In this document: positions 1 through 9,448 of the stretch, piece by piece
Position numbering within the stretch: position 1 is the stretch's first letter
How the letters are laid out: each line of letters begins with the position of its first letter
NCBI GenBank assembly: GCA_024636775.1
Contig: JAGXGP010000128.1
Coordinates: 1 to 45,012, forward strand
Direction of reading: 5' to 3'
From: Hydrogenophilales bacterium
GTDB lineage: Bacteria > Pseudomonadota > Gammaproteobacteria > Burkholderiales > Thiobacillaceae
Length of the DNA stretch: 45,012 bases
The notes under the pieces: model-generated
The model's input: the letters and a program-made list of their open reading frames with translations, nothing else
The model's database searches: none
Told to the model about the DNA's origin: nothing
Position numbers and translations under genes: made by a program

Positions 1-1149
1 GATGCCCTCACGGCCATTGGCTGCCGCGATATGGCGCTGGATGCCGACAGCCTGGTGGCTGAATAGCGGGTGGCTGTAATGGAATTCGCCATGCACCCTT
101 GCCGGATCGGGTTCCTGCAGCGGATTGAGCGAAACAATCACTGGCGTGTCGGTGGGCAGCGGTTGCAGGCGGTTGATCAGGTAATGCACCGCGACGGGGC
201 GATCGCTCAGCTTGCTGTGGCCTGACTGGTAGTTCCAAGCCGCCCACAGATTCTTGCGCCGCGGCAACATGCTGGCGTCGCTGTGCAGGACGGCGCGGTT
301 CGGCTGATAGGACATGTGCCGCAACAGGTGGGATCGGGTCGGATAGTGGTGCGCCAGAATGCCGCGCGACTGGTCACTGTGGCAGGCCAACACCACCTGG
401 TCGTACAGCCCCGATACGCTGCCGCTCACCAATTCGACCTTGTTGCCACGCGGGCGCAGCGACTCCACCGGCTGGCCGAGATGAATCTCACCGATACCGG
501 CTGCCAGCTTGTTTACATATTCGCGCCCGCCACCCTTGACAGTGCGCCACTGTGGTCGGTTCGTTATCTGCAGCAGTCCATGGTTGTGGCAGAAAGTAAC
601 GAAGGACGACAGCGGAAATTCCAGCATCTGCGCGGCCGGGCATGACCAGATTGCGGCCGCCATCGGCAGCAGATACCACTCGATGAAAGGCTTGCCGTAG
701 CCACGCGCCTTGAGGTAATCGCCCAGCGCCATGCTGCTGGCGAGCGCAGATTCACGCACTGCTTCGCGGTTGAAGCGCAGGATATCGCGCAGCATGTGCC
801 AGAACGCGGGCCGCGCAAGATTGGCGCGCTGGCCGAACACGGTGCCGAGCGAGTTGCCGGCCCATTCGAGATCTGGCTGGTCGAGCCGCACGCTGAACGA
901 CATTTCGCTGGTGACGGTTTCCACCCCGAGGGTGTCGAACAGCCGGGTGAGTTCGGGATAAGTGCGATGGTTGAACACCAGAAACCCGGTATCGACCGGG
1001 AAGGTCTGGCCATCCAGCGTGACGTCCACCGTGTGGGTATGCCCGCCGAGGCGATTCTCCGCCTCGAACAGCGTGACCTGGTGGCGCTGGCTCAACAACC
1101 AGGCGGCGGATAGACCCGATATCCCCGATCCAACGACAGCGATGCGCAT
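1..1149 (-). CDS. NAD/FAD-binding oxidoreductase (COG2907-like), partial
   Basis: This gene is missing from the ORF track because its frame stays open to the left window edge; it starts at ATG 1149 and 383 codons are visible. The N-terminus MRIAVVGSGISGLSAAW is a Rossmann FAD-binding motif (GxGxxG, residues about 7-12), followed by a GG doublet in LGGHT, as in flavin amine-oxidase-like proteins. The sequence resembles the predicted NAD/FAD-binding family often found beside DUF1365 and cyclopropane-fatty-acid-synthase-like genes in photo-oxidative stress loci; that association is family knowledge, since the next genes lie outside the window. The start codon is 1 nt after the stop of the glutathione peroxidase gene, so the two are probably co-transcribed. 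The substrate is unknown; an unsaturated lipid-modifying role is inference. Confidence 0.85.
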   Translation of the reverse strand, partial: MRIAVVGSGISGLSAAWLLSQRHQVTLFEAENRLGGHTHTVDVTLDGQTFPVDTGFLVFNHRTYPELTRLFDTLGVETVTSEMSFSVRLDQPDLEWAGNSLGTVFGQRANLARPAFWHMLRDILRFNREAVRESALASSMALGDYLKARGYGKPFIEWYLLPMAAAIWSCPAAQMLEFPLSSFVTFCHNHGLLQITNRPQWRTVKGGGREYVNKLAAGIGEIHLGQPVESLRPRGNKVELVSGSVSGLYDQVVLACHSDQSRGILAHHYPTRSHLLRHMSYQPNRAVLHSDASMLPRRKNLWAAWNYQSGHSKLSDRPVAVHYLINRLQPLPTDTPVIVSLNPLQEPDPARVHGEFHYSHPLFSHQAVGIQRHIAAANGREGI

Positions 1150-1150
1150 A

Positions 1151-1726
1151 TTATTTCCCCGCCTCGGAGTGTTTGGAATGGCCCGGTTTGGTCCTGAGCA
1201 GGGACTCGATGGCCTGCACCATTTCCTTTGATTGCGGCTCGATCTGGCTGGCGAACGACAGTGCGTGCGTGCCGTTGCGATCGATCAGGTATTTGTGGAA
1301 ATTCCAGCGCGGCCGCTCGCCGGTGGCCTTGGCTAGCGCTTCATGCAGAGGGTTGGCGTTGGCCGCTGTCACGCCGGTCTTGGCGAACAACGCGAAATCA
1401 ACCTTGTAGCCAACCTCGCAGAAATTCTTGATGGTGGCGTTGCTGCCTGGCTCTTGCCCACCAAAGTCGTTGGCCGGCATGCCTAGCACCACCAGGCCCT
1501 GCGGCCCGTATTGGTCGGACAATGCCTGCAAGCCCTTGTACTGGCCGGTGTAACCGCACTGGCTGGCGGTGTTTACAATCAGCACCACCTTGCCGGCATA
1601 AGTGCACAGGTTGCGGGTTTTGCCGTCGATATCCGTGAGGCTGAAGTTGAGCAGCGGGGGGCAGGCGGGCGCAGCGTTCACGCTGGCTGTGAGTAGCAGT
1701 GTTGCCATAAATAGGATGGGTTTCAT
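1151..1726 (-). CDS. secreted glutathione peroxidase family protein
   Basis: The 191-residue protein has a signal peptide (hydrophobic LFMATLLLTAS, likely cleavage after VNA-A), so it should act in the periplasm. The thiol-peroxidase signature is visible: catalytic Cys in NTASQCGYTGQY, Gln in FGGQEPGS, and Trp/Asn in WNFHKYL complete the catalytic tetrad. A second Cys in KNFCEVGY matches the resolving Cys of thioredoxin-dependent members, so the electron donor may be thioredoxin rather than glutathione. The start overlaps the stop of the upstream 84-residue ORF by 4 nt (ATGA), and the FAD oxidoreductase follows 1 nt later. The whole set is probably transcribed from the minus-strand promoter at 2009-2037, divergent from the LitR-like regulator. 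The expected role is removal of organic or lipid hydroperoxides. Confidence 0.9.
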   Translation of the reverse strand: MKPILFMATLLLTASVNAAPACPPLLNFSLTDIDGKTRNLCTYAGKVVLIVNTASQCGYTGQYKGLQALSDQYGPQGLVVLGMPANDFGGQEPGSNATIKNFCEVGYKVDFALFAKTGVTAANANPLHEALAKATGERPRWNFHKYLIDRNGTHALSFASQIEPQSKEMVQAIESLLRTKPGHSKHSEAGK

Positions 1727-1977
1727 GTGCGGGTTACCTTACGGCCAGGACAGGGGTCCGAGATTGAACGCGGGTCGAGCAGAGGCGAATTCGATGCGGC
1801 CAACGCGTGATAGAACCAGTACTCGGCCGGTACGTTTGCAGCAGAGGCGGTGCAAGTCGTTTGCGGCGATGGCGTGGTACGGGCAATTGGCGCAGATTCG
1901 CTGGTCGCCGACTCGCTGGTCAGCAACACTGCAGCCAAACCGGCTAATGAAACAAGTAATTGAGAGGGTGGCTGCAT
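1723..1977 (-). CDS. small secreted protein, hypothetical (84 aa)
   Basis: I do not recognise this ORF. It begins MQPPSQLLVSLAGLAAVLLT, which looks like a signal peptide or N-terminal anchor, continues with a Ser/Thr/Ala/Pro-rich stretch and ends in a short region with two Cys. I chose ATG 1977 rather than the track start at 2136 because a good minus-strand promoter ends near 2002 and an operator-like repeat sits just before ATG 1977. Its stop codon overlaps the glutathione peroxidase start (ATGA), which suggests translational coupling. It could instead be a leader without its own function, or an untranslated leader of the peroxidase mRNA. No Shine-Dalgarno sequence is visible. Confidence 0.45.
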   Translation of the reverse strand: MQPPSQLLVSLAGLAAVLLTSESATSESAPIARTTPSPQTTCTASAANVPAEYWFYHALAASNSPLLDPRSISDPCPGRKVTRT

Positions 1978-1978
1978 T

Positions 1979-1991
1979 TTGTCTTGGTCAA
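1979..1991 (-). promoter_or_regulatory. operator-like 13-bp element, copy 1
   Basis: On the minus strand this reads TTGACCAAGACAA and ends 1 nt before the ATG of the 84-residue ORF. It differs by one base from copy 2 at 2042-2054, which precedes the divergent regulator gene. It is a candidate binding site for the MerR/B12 regulator or part of a leaderless-type start region. Confidence 0.5.
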
Positions 1992-2008
1992 ACATTGGAC
2001 ATGTGCTT

Positions 2009-2037
2009 AAATTAGGCCAATAACTTGCATATGTCAA
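2009..2037 (-). promoter_or_regulatory. sigma70-type promoter for the peroxidase/FAD operon
   Basis: Read on the minus strand the sequence has TTGACA, a 17-nt spacer and TAATTT. This is a perfect -35 and a 4/6 -10 element at ideal spacing, with transcription expected from about 2002. The leader to the 84-residue ORF would be about 25 nt. The plus-strand counterpart for the regulator gene is weaker (TTGGAC at 1995-2000 and AATAAC 18 nt further), so the two transcripts would diverge within the same 60 bp. Confidence 0.65.
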
Positions 2038-2041
2038 CATT

Positions 2042-2054
2042 TTGTCCAAGACAA
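2042..2054 (+). promoter_or_regulatory. operator-like 13-bp element, copy 2
   Basis: On the plus strand this reads TTGTCCAAGACAA, which is a dyad (TTGTC-CAA-GACAA), and lies 2 nt before the ATG at 2057. It mirrors copy 1 at 1979-1991. The ORF track treats its first TTG as a start codon; I prefer ATG 2057 because the TTG belongs to this repeated element and no ribosome-binding site precedes it. Confidence 0.5.
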
Positions 2055-2056
2055 AC

Positions 2057-3022
2057 ATGAACGCTGAAGCCATGCCATTCGTCCCGGGTCTGCCGATTTC
2101 ATCGGTAGAGCGCGAAACCGGTTTGTCCAAGGACACCTTGCGTGTATGGGAGCGGCGCTATGGTTTTCCGACCCCCGAGCGGGATGCCAATGGCGAACGT
2201 CTGTATGCGCCGACGCAAGTGCAACGACTGACGCAAATCAAGCGTTTGATGGATCGCGGGTATCGTCCGGGCAAGCTGCTGCCGTTGGATGATGAGGCTC
2301 TGGCAGCACTCGACGAAGCCCGCCCCAGCGTATTGGTCACCCGCAACGTGCAACAACTCGATCACTGGATGCATCTGGTCGAAACCCACGACAGCGAGGC
2401 CCTGCAGCGGCAGTTTTATCGTGAGATGGCCAAACGGGGTTTGGCTGGTTTTGTCCAAGACATCGTTGCACCTCTGATTACCCGCGTGGGTGAAGCCTGG
2501 TCACGCAATGAACTCGGCATATTCGAGGAGCATCTGTTCTCGCAGCATCTGGAGAAAATGTTCCGCACCGTGTTGGCCAATATGTCGCCGCAGCAGGGCA
2601 GCCCGCGTGTGCTGCTCACGACCTTGTCCGGCGAGGAACACACCTTGGGGCTGCTGATGGTGGAAGCCCTGATGGTGGTAGAAGACGTCTGCCCGGTGCT
2701 GCTGGGCCCGCAAACCCCCATCGACGAAATCGTGCGTGCGGCGCAACTCAAACAGGTCGATGCCGTGTGCCTGTCGTTCAGCAGCGCCTATTCGCCCACC
2801 CTCTCAGCACAGGGGTTGCGTGACCTGCGGCAGATGTTGCCCGCTGACATTGAGCTGTGGGCCGGCGGCTACGGCGTCAAGGCAATCCGCAAACCCATCG
2901 ATGGAGTCTGTCTGATGCCCGAGTTCCAGGATTTGTATGATTGCCTCGCAAAGTGGCAAACCGAGCACGGCAGAGAACCTGTTTCAGGCGGTGTGACCCG
3001 CTTACCGGAAACGACAAAATGA
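2057..3022 (+). CDS. litR: MerR-family, B12-binding light-responsive regulator (LitR/CarH-like)
   Basis: The protein of about 321 residues has an N-terminal MerR winged helix (residues about 10-75, with DTLRVWERRYGFPTP), a four-helix cap domain and a C-terminal cobalamin-binding fold. In the cap, Trp148 is followed nine residues later by Glu-His, the Wx9EH signature of CarH-type photoreceptors. The B12 loop reads EEHTLG, a Glu variant of the DxHxxG motif, and keeps the cobalt-coordinating His (about 195). In this family adenosylcobalamin bound in the dark promotes a repressing tetramer that light breaks; light control here is inference. The gene overlaps the lipocalin gene by 4 nt (ATGA) and diverges from the peroxidase/FAD set, which are typical LitR-regulon members. 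Symbol by family resemblance. Confidence 0.88.
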   Translation: MNAEAMPFVPGLPISSVERETGLSKDTLRVWERRYGFPTPERDANGERLYAPTQVQRLTQIKRLMDRGYRPGKLLPLDDEALAALDEARPSVLVTRNVQQLDHWMHLVETHDSEALQRQFYREMAKRGLAGFVQDIVAPLITRVGEAWSRNELGIFEEHLFSQHLEKMFRTVLANMSPQQGSPRVLLTTLSGEEHTLGLLMVEALMVVEDVCPVLLGPQTPIDEIVRAAQLKQVDAVCLSFSSAYSPTLSAQGLRDLRQMLPADIELWAGGYGVKAIRKPIDGVCLMPEFQDLYDCLAKWQTEHGREPVSGGVTRLPETTK

Positions 3023-3549
3023 CCATATTTCCTGTTTTGAGCGCGCTGTTTGCTGTGGTGCTGGTGGCAGCCTGCGCAACGCCTGCTCCACCGCTGTCGA
3101 CTGTTCAATCGGTTGACCTGGCTCGCTATTACGGCACCTGGTATGAAATTGCCCACTTGCCCAACCGTTTTCAATCGATGTGCGTTTCGGACACTCAGGC
3201 TAACTATCGTCCGAATGATGACGTGGTATCAGTCGTGAACCAGTGCCGAACAGCTAAAGGCACGCTCGAGCGGGCCAATGGGCTTGCCAAGGTGGTTGGA
3301 GGAAGTCACGGTGCAAAGTTGCGTGTGAGTTTTTTTCGACCTTTTTATGGCGACTACTGGATCCTGGAACTTGACCCGGATTATCGCTGGGTGCTGATTG
3401 GTGAACCGGGTCGTCAATATGCCTGGGTGCTGGCGCGGCAGCCGCAACTCGACGACGCGACATTACAGCGCCTGTTGGCTCGGGCCAGCGCACTTGGGTT
3501 TGATCGGCAGGCATTTGTGAGAACACCGCATACCCGCCCCCCGGAATAA
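3019..3549 (+). CDS. blc: lipocalin family outer-membrane lipoprotein (Blc-like)
   Basis: I place the start at ATG 3019, which overlaps the regulator stop by 4 nt; the upstream extension in the ORF track is in another gene. A lipoprotein signal is followed by the lipobox LVAAC, giving a mature lipid-anchored Cys at about residue 18. The lipocalin signature YYGTWYEIAHLPNRFQ is present, then the PFYGDYWILELDPDYRW and YAWVLARQP strands of the Blc/ApoD-like barrel. Length (176 aa) is normal. Blc-type lipocalins bind fatty acids or lysophospholipids and are induced under envelope stress. Cotranscription with a light/B12 regulator fits a role in handling damaged membrane lipids, which is inference. 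Confidence 0.9.
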   Translation: MTIFPVLSALFAVVLVAACATPAPPLSTVQSVDLARYYGTWYEIAHLPNRFQSMCVSDTQANYRPNDDVVSVVNQCRTAKGTLERANGLAKVVGGSHGAKLRVSFFRPFYGDYWILELDPDYRWVLIGEPGRQYAWVLARQPQLDDATLQRLLARASALGFDRQAFVRTPHTRPPE

Positions 3550-3622
3550 CCAGCAGACCAGGGAAACGTTCTGGTCGATTGCATGACGAAAACCACTTGA
3601 TATCAACCTTAGGAAAGCACCC

Positions 3623-3988
3623 ATGAAAACTCTTTTACTGATCGCCCACGGCAGCCGTCGCGCAGCATCCAACGACGAAGTTCGCCAACTGACCCAGCGC
3701 CTGAATGTTATCAACCCACTTGGATTCTCCGGAGTGGAAACCGCTTTTCTGGAATTGGCGCAACCCTCCATTCCCGAAGGCTTGGCGGCCTGTGTGGCCA
3801 AGGGCGCTTCCGAGATTGTGGTATTCCCTTATTTTCTGGCCGCCGGAACCCATGTGGTGAACGATATCCCGGAAGCCATTCAGGCGTTTCAGGCTACTCA
3901 CCCCCAGATCAAGGTCAGCCTGACTCCGCATCTGGGGGATTCAGATTTGCTGCCGCAAGCCATTTTGCAAGTTGCCAGCGCGGCCTGA
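3623..3988 (+). CDS. cbiX: CbiX/SirB-type sirohydrochlorin chelatase (short form)
   Basis: This 121-residue protein is a single-domain class II chelatase. The N-terminal LLIAHGSRR carries the metal-binding His, and FPYFLAAGTHVVNDIP carries the second conserved His; both lie where CbiX has them. A ribosome-binding AGGA precedes ATG 3623. Short CbiX proteins insert Co2+ (B12 route) or Fe2+ (siroheme) into sirohydrochlorin; sequence alone does not say which. Both fit this genome: siroheme for sulfite reductases, cobalamin for the neighbouring B12-binding regulator. No other tetrapyrrole gene is near, and the 73-nt gap to blc shows no clear terminator, so read-through from the regulator operon is possible. 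Confidence 0.85.
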   Translation: MKTLLLIAHGSRRAASNDEVRQLTQRLNVINPLGFSGVETAFLELAQPSIPEGLAACVAKGASEIVVFPYFLAAGTHVVNDIPEAIQAFQATHPQIKVSLTPHLGDSDLLPQAILQVASAA

Positions 3989-4085
3989 GTCGCGTTTCGT
4001 CCCGGTTGGTCCGAGGGCGGCTCTAGCCCCAATAGACACTTTTCGACAATACCTGAACTTCCGATGTTGGCAGATTCTGGTAGTG

Positions 4086-5783
4086 CTACTTCTCTGCCTT
4101 GCCCCACGAATCCTTCAGAGTCACCGTCCGATTGAACACCGGCGCACCCGCTTTCGAATCCACGCTGTCGGCGACAAAGTAGCCGTGGCGCTCGAACTGG
4201 AAGTGATCTTCGGCGTTCGCATCAATTAACGCTGGCTCTAATTGCGCACGAATTGTGCGCACCGAGTCGGGATTCAGGTCTTTGATGAAATCACCGCTTT
4301 CGCCGCCCGGCTGCGCGGTGGTGAACAGGCGATCGTACAAACGCGCTTCGGCTTCATACGCATGTGCGGCGCTCACCCAATGGATGTTGCCCTTGACCTT
4401 GACCAAATCGGAACCCGGGGTGCCGGATTTGGTGTCGGGCAGGTAGTCGCAATGCACGGCGGCGATGATGCCGTCGGCGTCTTTGTCACAGCCGGTGCAG
4501 GTGATGACGTAGCCGTAGCGCAGCCGCACTGAATTGCCGGGGAATAGACGGAAGTAACCCTTGGGTGGGGTTTCCTCAAAGTCTTCGCGTTCGATCCACA
4601 GTTCCTTTGACAGCGGCACCATGCGCTTGCCCAACTCGGGCTGTTGCGGGTGATTGGGGGCGAAGCATTCTTCCGACTGGCCTTCGGGGTAGTTGTCGAT
4701 GATGAGTTTGATCGGGTCCAGTACAGCGATCCGGCGCAGCGCGGTGTCGTTGAGACCGTCGCGCTGGCAGGCTTCAAACACGCTGTAGTCGATCCAGCCG
4801 TCGGATTTTGAGACGCCTATCTGGTCGGCAAAACGTTTGAGGCCTTCGGCGGTGTAACCACGACGGCGTGCACCGACCAGCGTCGGCAGGCGGGGGTCGT
4901 CCCATCCGGAGACGTGTTTTTCGTCGACCAGCTGAATCAGCTTGCGCTTCGACAGTACGACGTAGGTGAGGTTGAGGCGCGCGAATTCGACTTGCTGCGG
5001 CAGCGGGCGGGGGAAGAAATCGCCTTCTGCAAGCTTGTTCAACAACCAGTCGTAAAATGGACGCTGGTCTTCGAATTCCAGGGTGCAGATCGAATGCGTG
5101 ATGTGCTCGATTGCGTCTTCAATTGGATGCGCGTAGGTGTACATCGGGTAGATGCACCATTTATCGCCGGTGTTGTGGTGATGCGCACGTTTGATGCGAT
5201 AGATCGCCGGGTCACGCAGATTGATGTTGGGCGAGGCCATGTTGATTTTGGCGCGCAATACGTGCGCGCCGTCCGGGTACTCGCCTGCACGCATCGAGCG
5301 GAACATCGCCAGGTTCTCTTCTACGCTGCGGCTGCGATGAGGGCTGTCCTTACCCGGTTCGGTCAGCGTGCCGCGATAGTTGCGCATCTCGTCGGCAGAC
5401 AGCGATTCGACATAAGCGTGACCAGCCTGGATCAGGTATTCGGCGCAGGCGTACATGGTGTCGAAATAGTTCGACGCAAAATACAGGTGTTCACCCCAGT
5501 CAAACCCCAGCCATTTCACCGATTCGGTGATGGCATCGACGTATTCCTGGCTTTCTTTTTCCGGGTTGGTGTCGTCGAAACGCAGGTGGCACACGCCACC
5601 GTAATCGCGCGCCAACCCGAAGTTCAGGAAGATCGATTTGGCGTGGCCCAGATGCAAATAGCCGTTGGGCTCGGGCGGAAAGCGCGTTTCTACGCGCCCA
5701 TTCCATTTGCCGGCAGCATTCTGCTCGTCAATGAGATTGCGGATGAAATTGGCGGCAGAAGCGGGTGCGGTGTCGTGTGACAT
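4086..5783 (-). CDS. glnS: glutaminyl-tRNA synthetase
   Basis: The 565-residue class I synthetase charges tRNA-Gln in the cytoplasm. The HIGH motif appears in PPEPNGYLHLGHAKS (residues about 37-51) and the KMSKS counterpart is VLSKRKL. The typical GlnRS block VCHLRFDDTNPEKE follows the first motif, and the C-terminal anticodon-binding beta barrels are present through to FNRTVTLKDSW. Length matches the family. It stands alone on the minus strand, 39 nt downstream of the mnmA stop, so it may be part of the same transcript as rluE-nudJ-mnmA. The large plus-strand ORF at 4914-5780 is a shadow of this gene. Confidence 0.97.
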   Translation of the reverse strand: MSHDTAPASAANFIRNLIDEQNAAGKWNGRVETRFPPEPNGYLHLGHAKSIFLNFGLARDYGGVCHLRFDDTNPEKESQEYVDAITESVKWLGFDWGEHLYFASNYFDTMYACAEYLIQAGHAYVESLSADEMRNYRGTLTEPGKDSPHRSRSVEENLAMFRSMRAGEYPDGAHVLRAKINMASPNINLRDPAIYRIKRAHHHNTGDKWCIYPMYTYAHPIEDAIEHITHSICTLEFEDQRPFYDWLLNKLAEGDFFPRPLPQQVEFARLNLTYVVLSKRKLIQLVDEKHVSGWDDPRLPTLVGARRRGYTAEGLKRFADQIGVSKSDGWIDYSVFEACQRDGLNDTALRRIAVLDPIKLIIDNYPEGQSEECFAPNHPQQPELGKRMVPLSKELWIEREDFEETPPKGYFRLFPGNSVRLRYGYVITCTGCDKDADGIIAAVHCDYLPDTKSGTPGSDLVKVKGNIHWVSAAHAYEAEARLYDRLFTTAQPGGESGDFIKDLNPDSVRTIRAQLEPALIDANAEDHFQFERHGYFVADSVDSKAGAPVFNRTVTLKDSWGKAEK

Positions 5784-5822
5784 GGTGAGGTGTGATGCCA
5801 GAAAGCGTGAATTGTAGCGGGT

Positions 5823-6899
5823 TCAGGTGATGATGCCGCCGCCGAGACAGACGGTGCCGTCATACAGCACCACGGACTGGCCGGGCGTGACGGCCCATTG
5901 CGGACTGTCGAAATCGAGTGCCAGCGTCTCACCGTCGAGATGGCTGAAGCGGCAGGGCGCATCGGTCTGCCGGTAGCGGGTCTTGGCGGTGTAGGGCTTG
6001 TCCGGGTCGGGGGCGACGCCGCTGATCCAGTTGAGCTGGCCGGCGGCAAGGGTTGATCGTTTAAGCAACGGATGTTCATGCCCCTGCACCACCACCAGCG
6101 TGTTGGTCGCCATGTCCTTGGCAGCAACGAACCACGGATCGGTATTGCCGTCTTTCTTTCCGCCGATGCCGAGTCCCTGACGCTGCCCCAGCGTGTAATA
6201 CATCAGCCCCTGATGCTCGCCGATCACGCGGCCTTCGGGCGTTTTCATCTCGCCGGGATTGCGCGGCAGGTAGCGCTCGAGGAATTCACGGAAGTTGCGC
6301 TCGCCGATAAAGCAGATGCCGGTGCTGTCTTTTTTGGCGGCGTTGGGAAGGCCGATGTTTTTTGCAATTTCGCGCACTTCGGGTTTAGGCAGATCCGCCA
6401 ACGGAAACAGCGCAGGCTGAACTTGTGACTGACTGAGACGGTAGAGAAAATAGCTCTGATCCTTGTTGGCGTCTTGCGCTTTGACCAGCGTGGCGCGGCC
6501 GTCGGCATCCGTGCCCTTGCCGACGTAGTGTCCGGTGGCGATGTAGTCGGCGCCACGTGCAATCGCGTCGTCAAGAAAGGCCTTGAACTTGATTTCGGCG
6601 TTGCACAGCACATCGGGATTGGGGGTGCGCCCGGCCTGGTATTCGGCGAGGAAATAACTAAACACGCGGTCCTTGTATTCGGCCGCAAAGTTGACCGCCT
6701 CAATCTCGATGTTGAGCACGTCGGCTACCGCCAGCACGTCGAGAAAATCCTGGCGCGCGGTGCACTGCTCGGTGTTGTCGTCGTCGTCCCAGTTCTTCAT
6801 GAATACGCCGAGCACGTCGTAGCCCTGCTGCTTGAGCAGATAGGCCGCAACGGCCGAATCGACGCCGCCCGACATCCCCACAACCACGCGCGTCCTCAT
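5823..6899 (-). CDS. mnmA: tRNA-specific 2-thiouridylase
   Basis: The 358-residue enzyme activates and thiolates U34 of tRNA-Lys, -Glu and -Gln. The N-terminal PP-loop [15 protein letters not shown] binds ATP. The two catalytic cysteines are in [11 protein letters not shown] and [12 protein letters not shown]. Length and C-terminal barrel ([13 protein letters not shown]) are standard. Its ATG overlaps the stop of the Nudix gene by 4 nt. The order rluE-nudJ-mnmA, divergent from icd, is the same as in Escherichia coli, so this is an old conserved block. Confidence 0.97.
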   Translation of the reverse strand: MRTRVVVGMSGGVDSAVAAYLLKQQGYDVLGVFMKNWDDDDNTEQCTARQDFLDVLAVADVLNIEIEAVNFAAEYKDRVFSYFLAEYQAGRTPNPDVLCNAEIKFKAFLDDAIARGADYIATGHYVGKGTDADGRATLVKAQDANKDQSYFLYRLSQSQVQPALFPLADLPKPEVREIAKNIGLPNAAKKDSTGICFIGERNFREFLERYLPRNPGEMKTPEGRVIGEHQGLMYYTLGQRQGLGIGGKKDGNTDPWFVAAKDMATNTLVVVQGHEHPLLKRSTLAAGQLNWISGVAPDPDKPYTAKTRYRQTDAPCRFSHLDGETLALDFDSPQWAVTPGQSVVLYDGTVCLGGGIIT

Positions 6900-7348
6900 A
6901 GATGGCTCACGAAATCGAGTGGAAAGCGCCGCCCGGCCAGATAGTCCTGCACGCAGCGCATCACCAGTTGGCTGCGATGCGGAATGGCGCTGGCGGCGAG
7001 TTCTTCAGGCGACAGCCACACGGCGCGAACGATGCCGTCATCCAGTATGCGTGCGTCATCAAGTCCTGTTTCCTGACAAATGTAGGCGAAGCGCAGGTAG
7101 GTGATATCGCGTTTCGGGTAATAGGTGCTGTAGCAGCCGAGCAGTGCCGTGGGCTCAACGTGATGCGCGGTTTCTTCCAGCGTTTCGCGGCGCACGGCAT
7201 CGAGCAGGGTTTCGCCGGGTTCCCAATGGCCGGCAGGCTGGTTGAGGCGCAGGCCTTCTGAGGTGTGCTCCTCCACCAGCAGAAACTTGCCGTCTCGTTC
7301 AACGATGGCAGCAACGACTACGTGTGGGGTCCAGGTGTCATCAGACAT
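6896..7348 (-). CDS. nudJ: Nudix hydrolase, NudJ-type phosphatase
   Basis: The 150-residue protein has the Nudix box [20 protein letters not shown]. The Gly normally found near the end of the box is Ala (ETAHHV), a conservative change. NudJ hydrolyses nucleoside di- and triphosphates and the thiamine precursor HMP-PP; the latter is family knowledge. The gene overlaps rluE by 8 nt upstream and mnmA by 4 nt downstream, the order seen in enterobacteria, which is the main reason for choosing NudJ among Nudix families. Confidence 0.88.
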   Translation of the reverse strand: MSDDTWTPHVVVAAIVERDGKFLLVEEHTSEGLRLNQPAGHWEPGETLLDAVRRETLEETAHHVEPTALLGCYSTYYPKRDITYLRFAYICQETGLDDARILDDGIVRAVWLSPEELAASAIPHRSQLVMRCVQDYLAGRRFPLDFVSHL

Positions 7349-7907
7349 GCAGTTCTTTCCATTCTCCGGGCTGCAGGGCGTCGAGCGTCCATTCGCCGAT
7401 GGCAGCGCGGATCAGGCGCAGGGTAGGGAAGCCGACTTTGGCTGTCATGCGTCGCACCTGGCGATTTTTGCCTTCCTTGATAATGAGTTCGATCCAGTTT
7501 GTGGGGATGGCTTGCCGAAACCGGACCGGGGGATTGCGCGTCCACAGGCACGCAGGTTCGGCAATACATCGAACCTGCGCCGGCTGTGTAACAAAGTCGC
7601 CCAGGTCGACGCCGTGCCGCAAGGGCTCCAGCACGGTCTCATCCGGCGTGCCTTCCACCTGCGCCCAGTAGATTTTGGGCAGTTTGTGTTTGGGATCGGC
7701 AATCCGACTCTGGAGCGCGCCATCATCGGTTAAAATCAGCAGGCCTTCACTGTCCGCATCCAGACGCCCGGCCGCATACATGCCCGGTAGCGCGAGGTGA
7801 TCACGCAAACCCTGCCAGCGCCCTTCCGGGGTGAACTGGCTCAGTACCCCATAGGGTTTGTTGAAAAGAATCAGGCGCGACACGCTTCGGAGGGGGTAAA
7901 TCCCCAT
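7341..7907 (-). CDS. rluE: 23S rRNA pseudouridine synthase RluE-type
   Basis: This is an RsuA/RluB/E/F-family pseudouridine synthase without an S4 domain. It opens with [20 protein letters not shown] and carries the catalytic Asp in [16 protein letters not shown]. The C-terminal [10 protein letters not shown] motif is present. Length (about 189 aa) and neighbours match RluE, which modifies U2457 of E. coli 23S rRNA. The start is uncertain: ATG 7907 is chosen; ATG 7925 and GTG 7883 are alternatives, and none has a good ribosome-binding site. The track start at 8093 would run into icd and is rejected. The gene diverges from icd, so their promoters must overlap the 5' ends of both genes. Confidence 0.92.
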   Translation of the reverse strand: MGIYPLRSVSRLILFNKPYGVLSQFTPEGRWQGLRDHLALPGMYAAGRLDADSEGLLILTDDGALQSRIADPKHKLPKIYWAQVEGTPDETVLEPLRHGVDLGDFVTQPAQVRCIAEPACLWTRNPPVRFRQAIPTNWIELIIKEGKNRQVRRMTAKVGFPTLRLIRAAIGEWTLDALQPGEWKELHV

Positions 7908-7926
7908 TTTAACGTTTCGAGACATC

Positions 7927-9180
<1,254 letters not shown>

Positions 9181-9307
9181 TTTTCCGGCTGCCACGATGG
9201 CCGGTTGAAGCGCATGCTGCACTGATTTGTCGTAGACACGGAGCGTTTGGAAAAGCGATTGTGGACCAGCTCTTCCAGAGATTGCAGTGATGTTAATTCG
9301 GTAGCAT

Positions 9308-9331
9308 CGGAATATTTTTCAGACTATTCCG
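9308..9331. repeat. inverted repeat upstream of the DUF305 gene
   Basis: CGGAATA and TATTCCG form a perfect 7-bp inverted repeat with a 10-nt gap, about 120 nt before the DUF305 gene. It could be a regulator site. The rest of the 268-nt gap between icd and that gene holds nothing I can name; the ORF at 9247-9552 is a shadow without family features. Confidence 0.35.
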
Positions 9332-9448
9332 ACAACCCTTTCAGCATTGCCCAAGCCGCGCCGGCTGACCGAAATGGTATGGTGAACGCGAGTTTGAGCA
9401 GTACAGCAGACTCGTATTTAGATCACCTCAAAGCTGAAAGGAGCTGTG

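Noticed and set aside
4914-5780. 288-codon plus-strand ORF opposite glnS
   Set aside because: It is a shadow frame of glnS without recognisable features.
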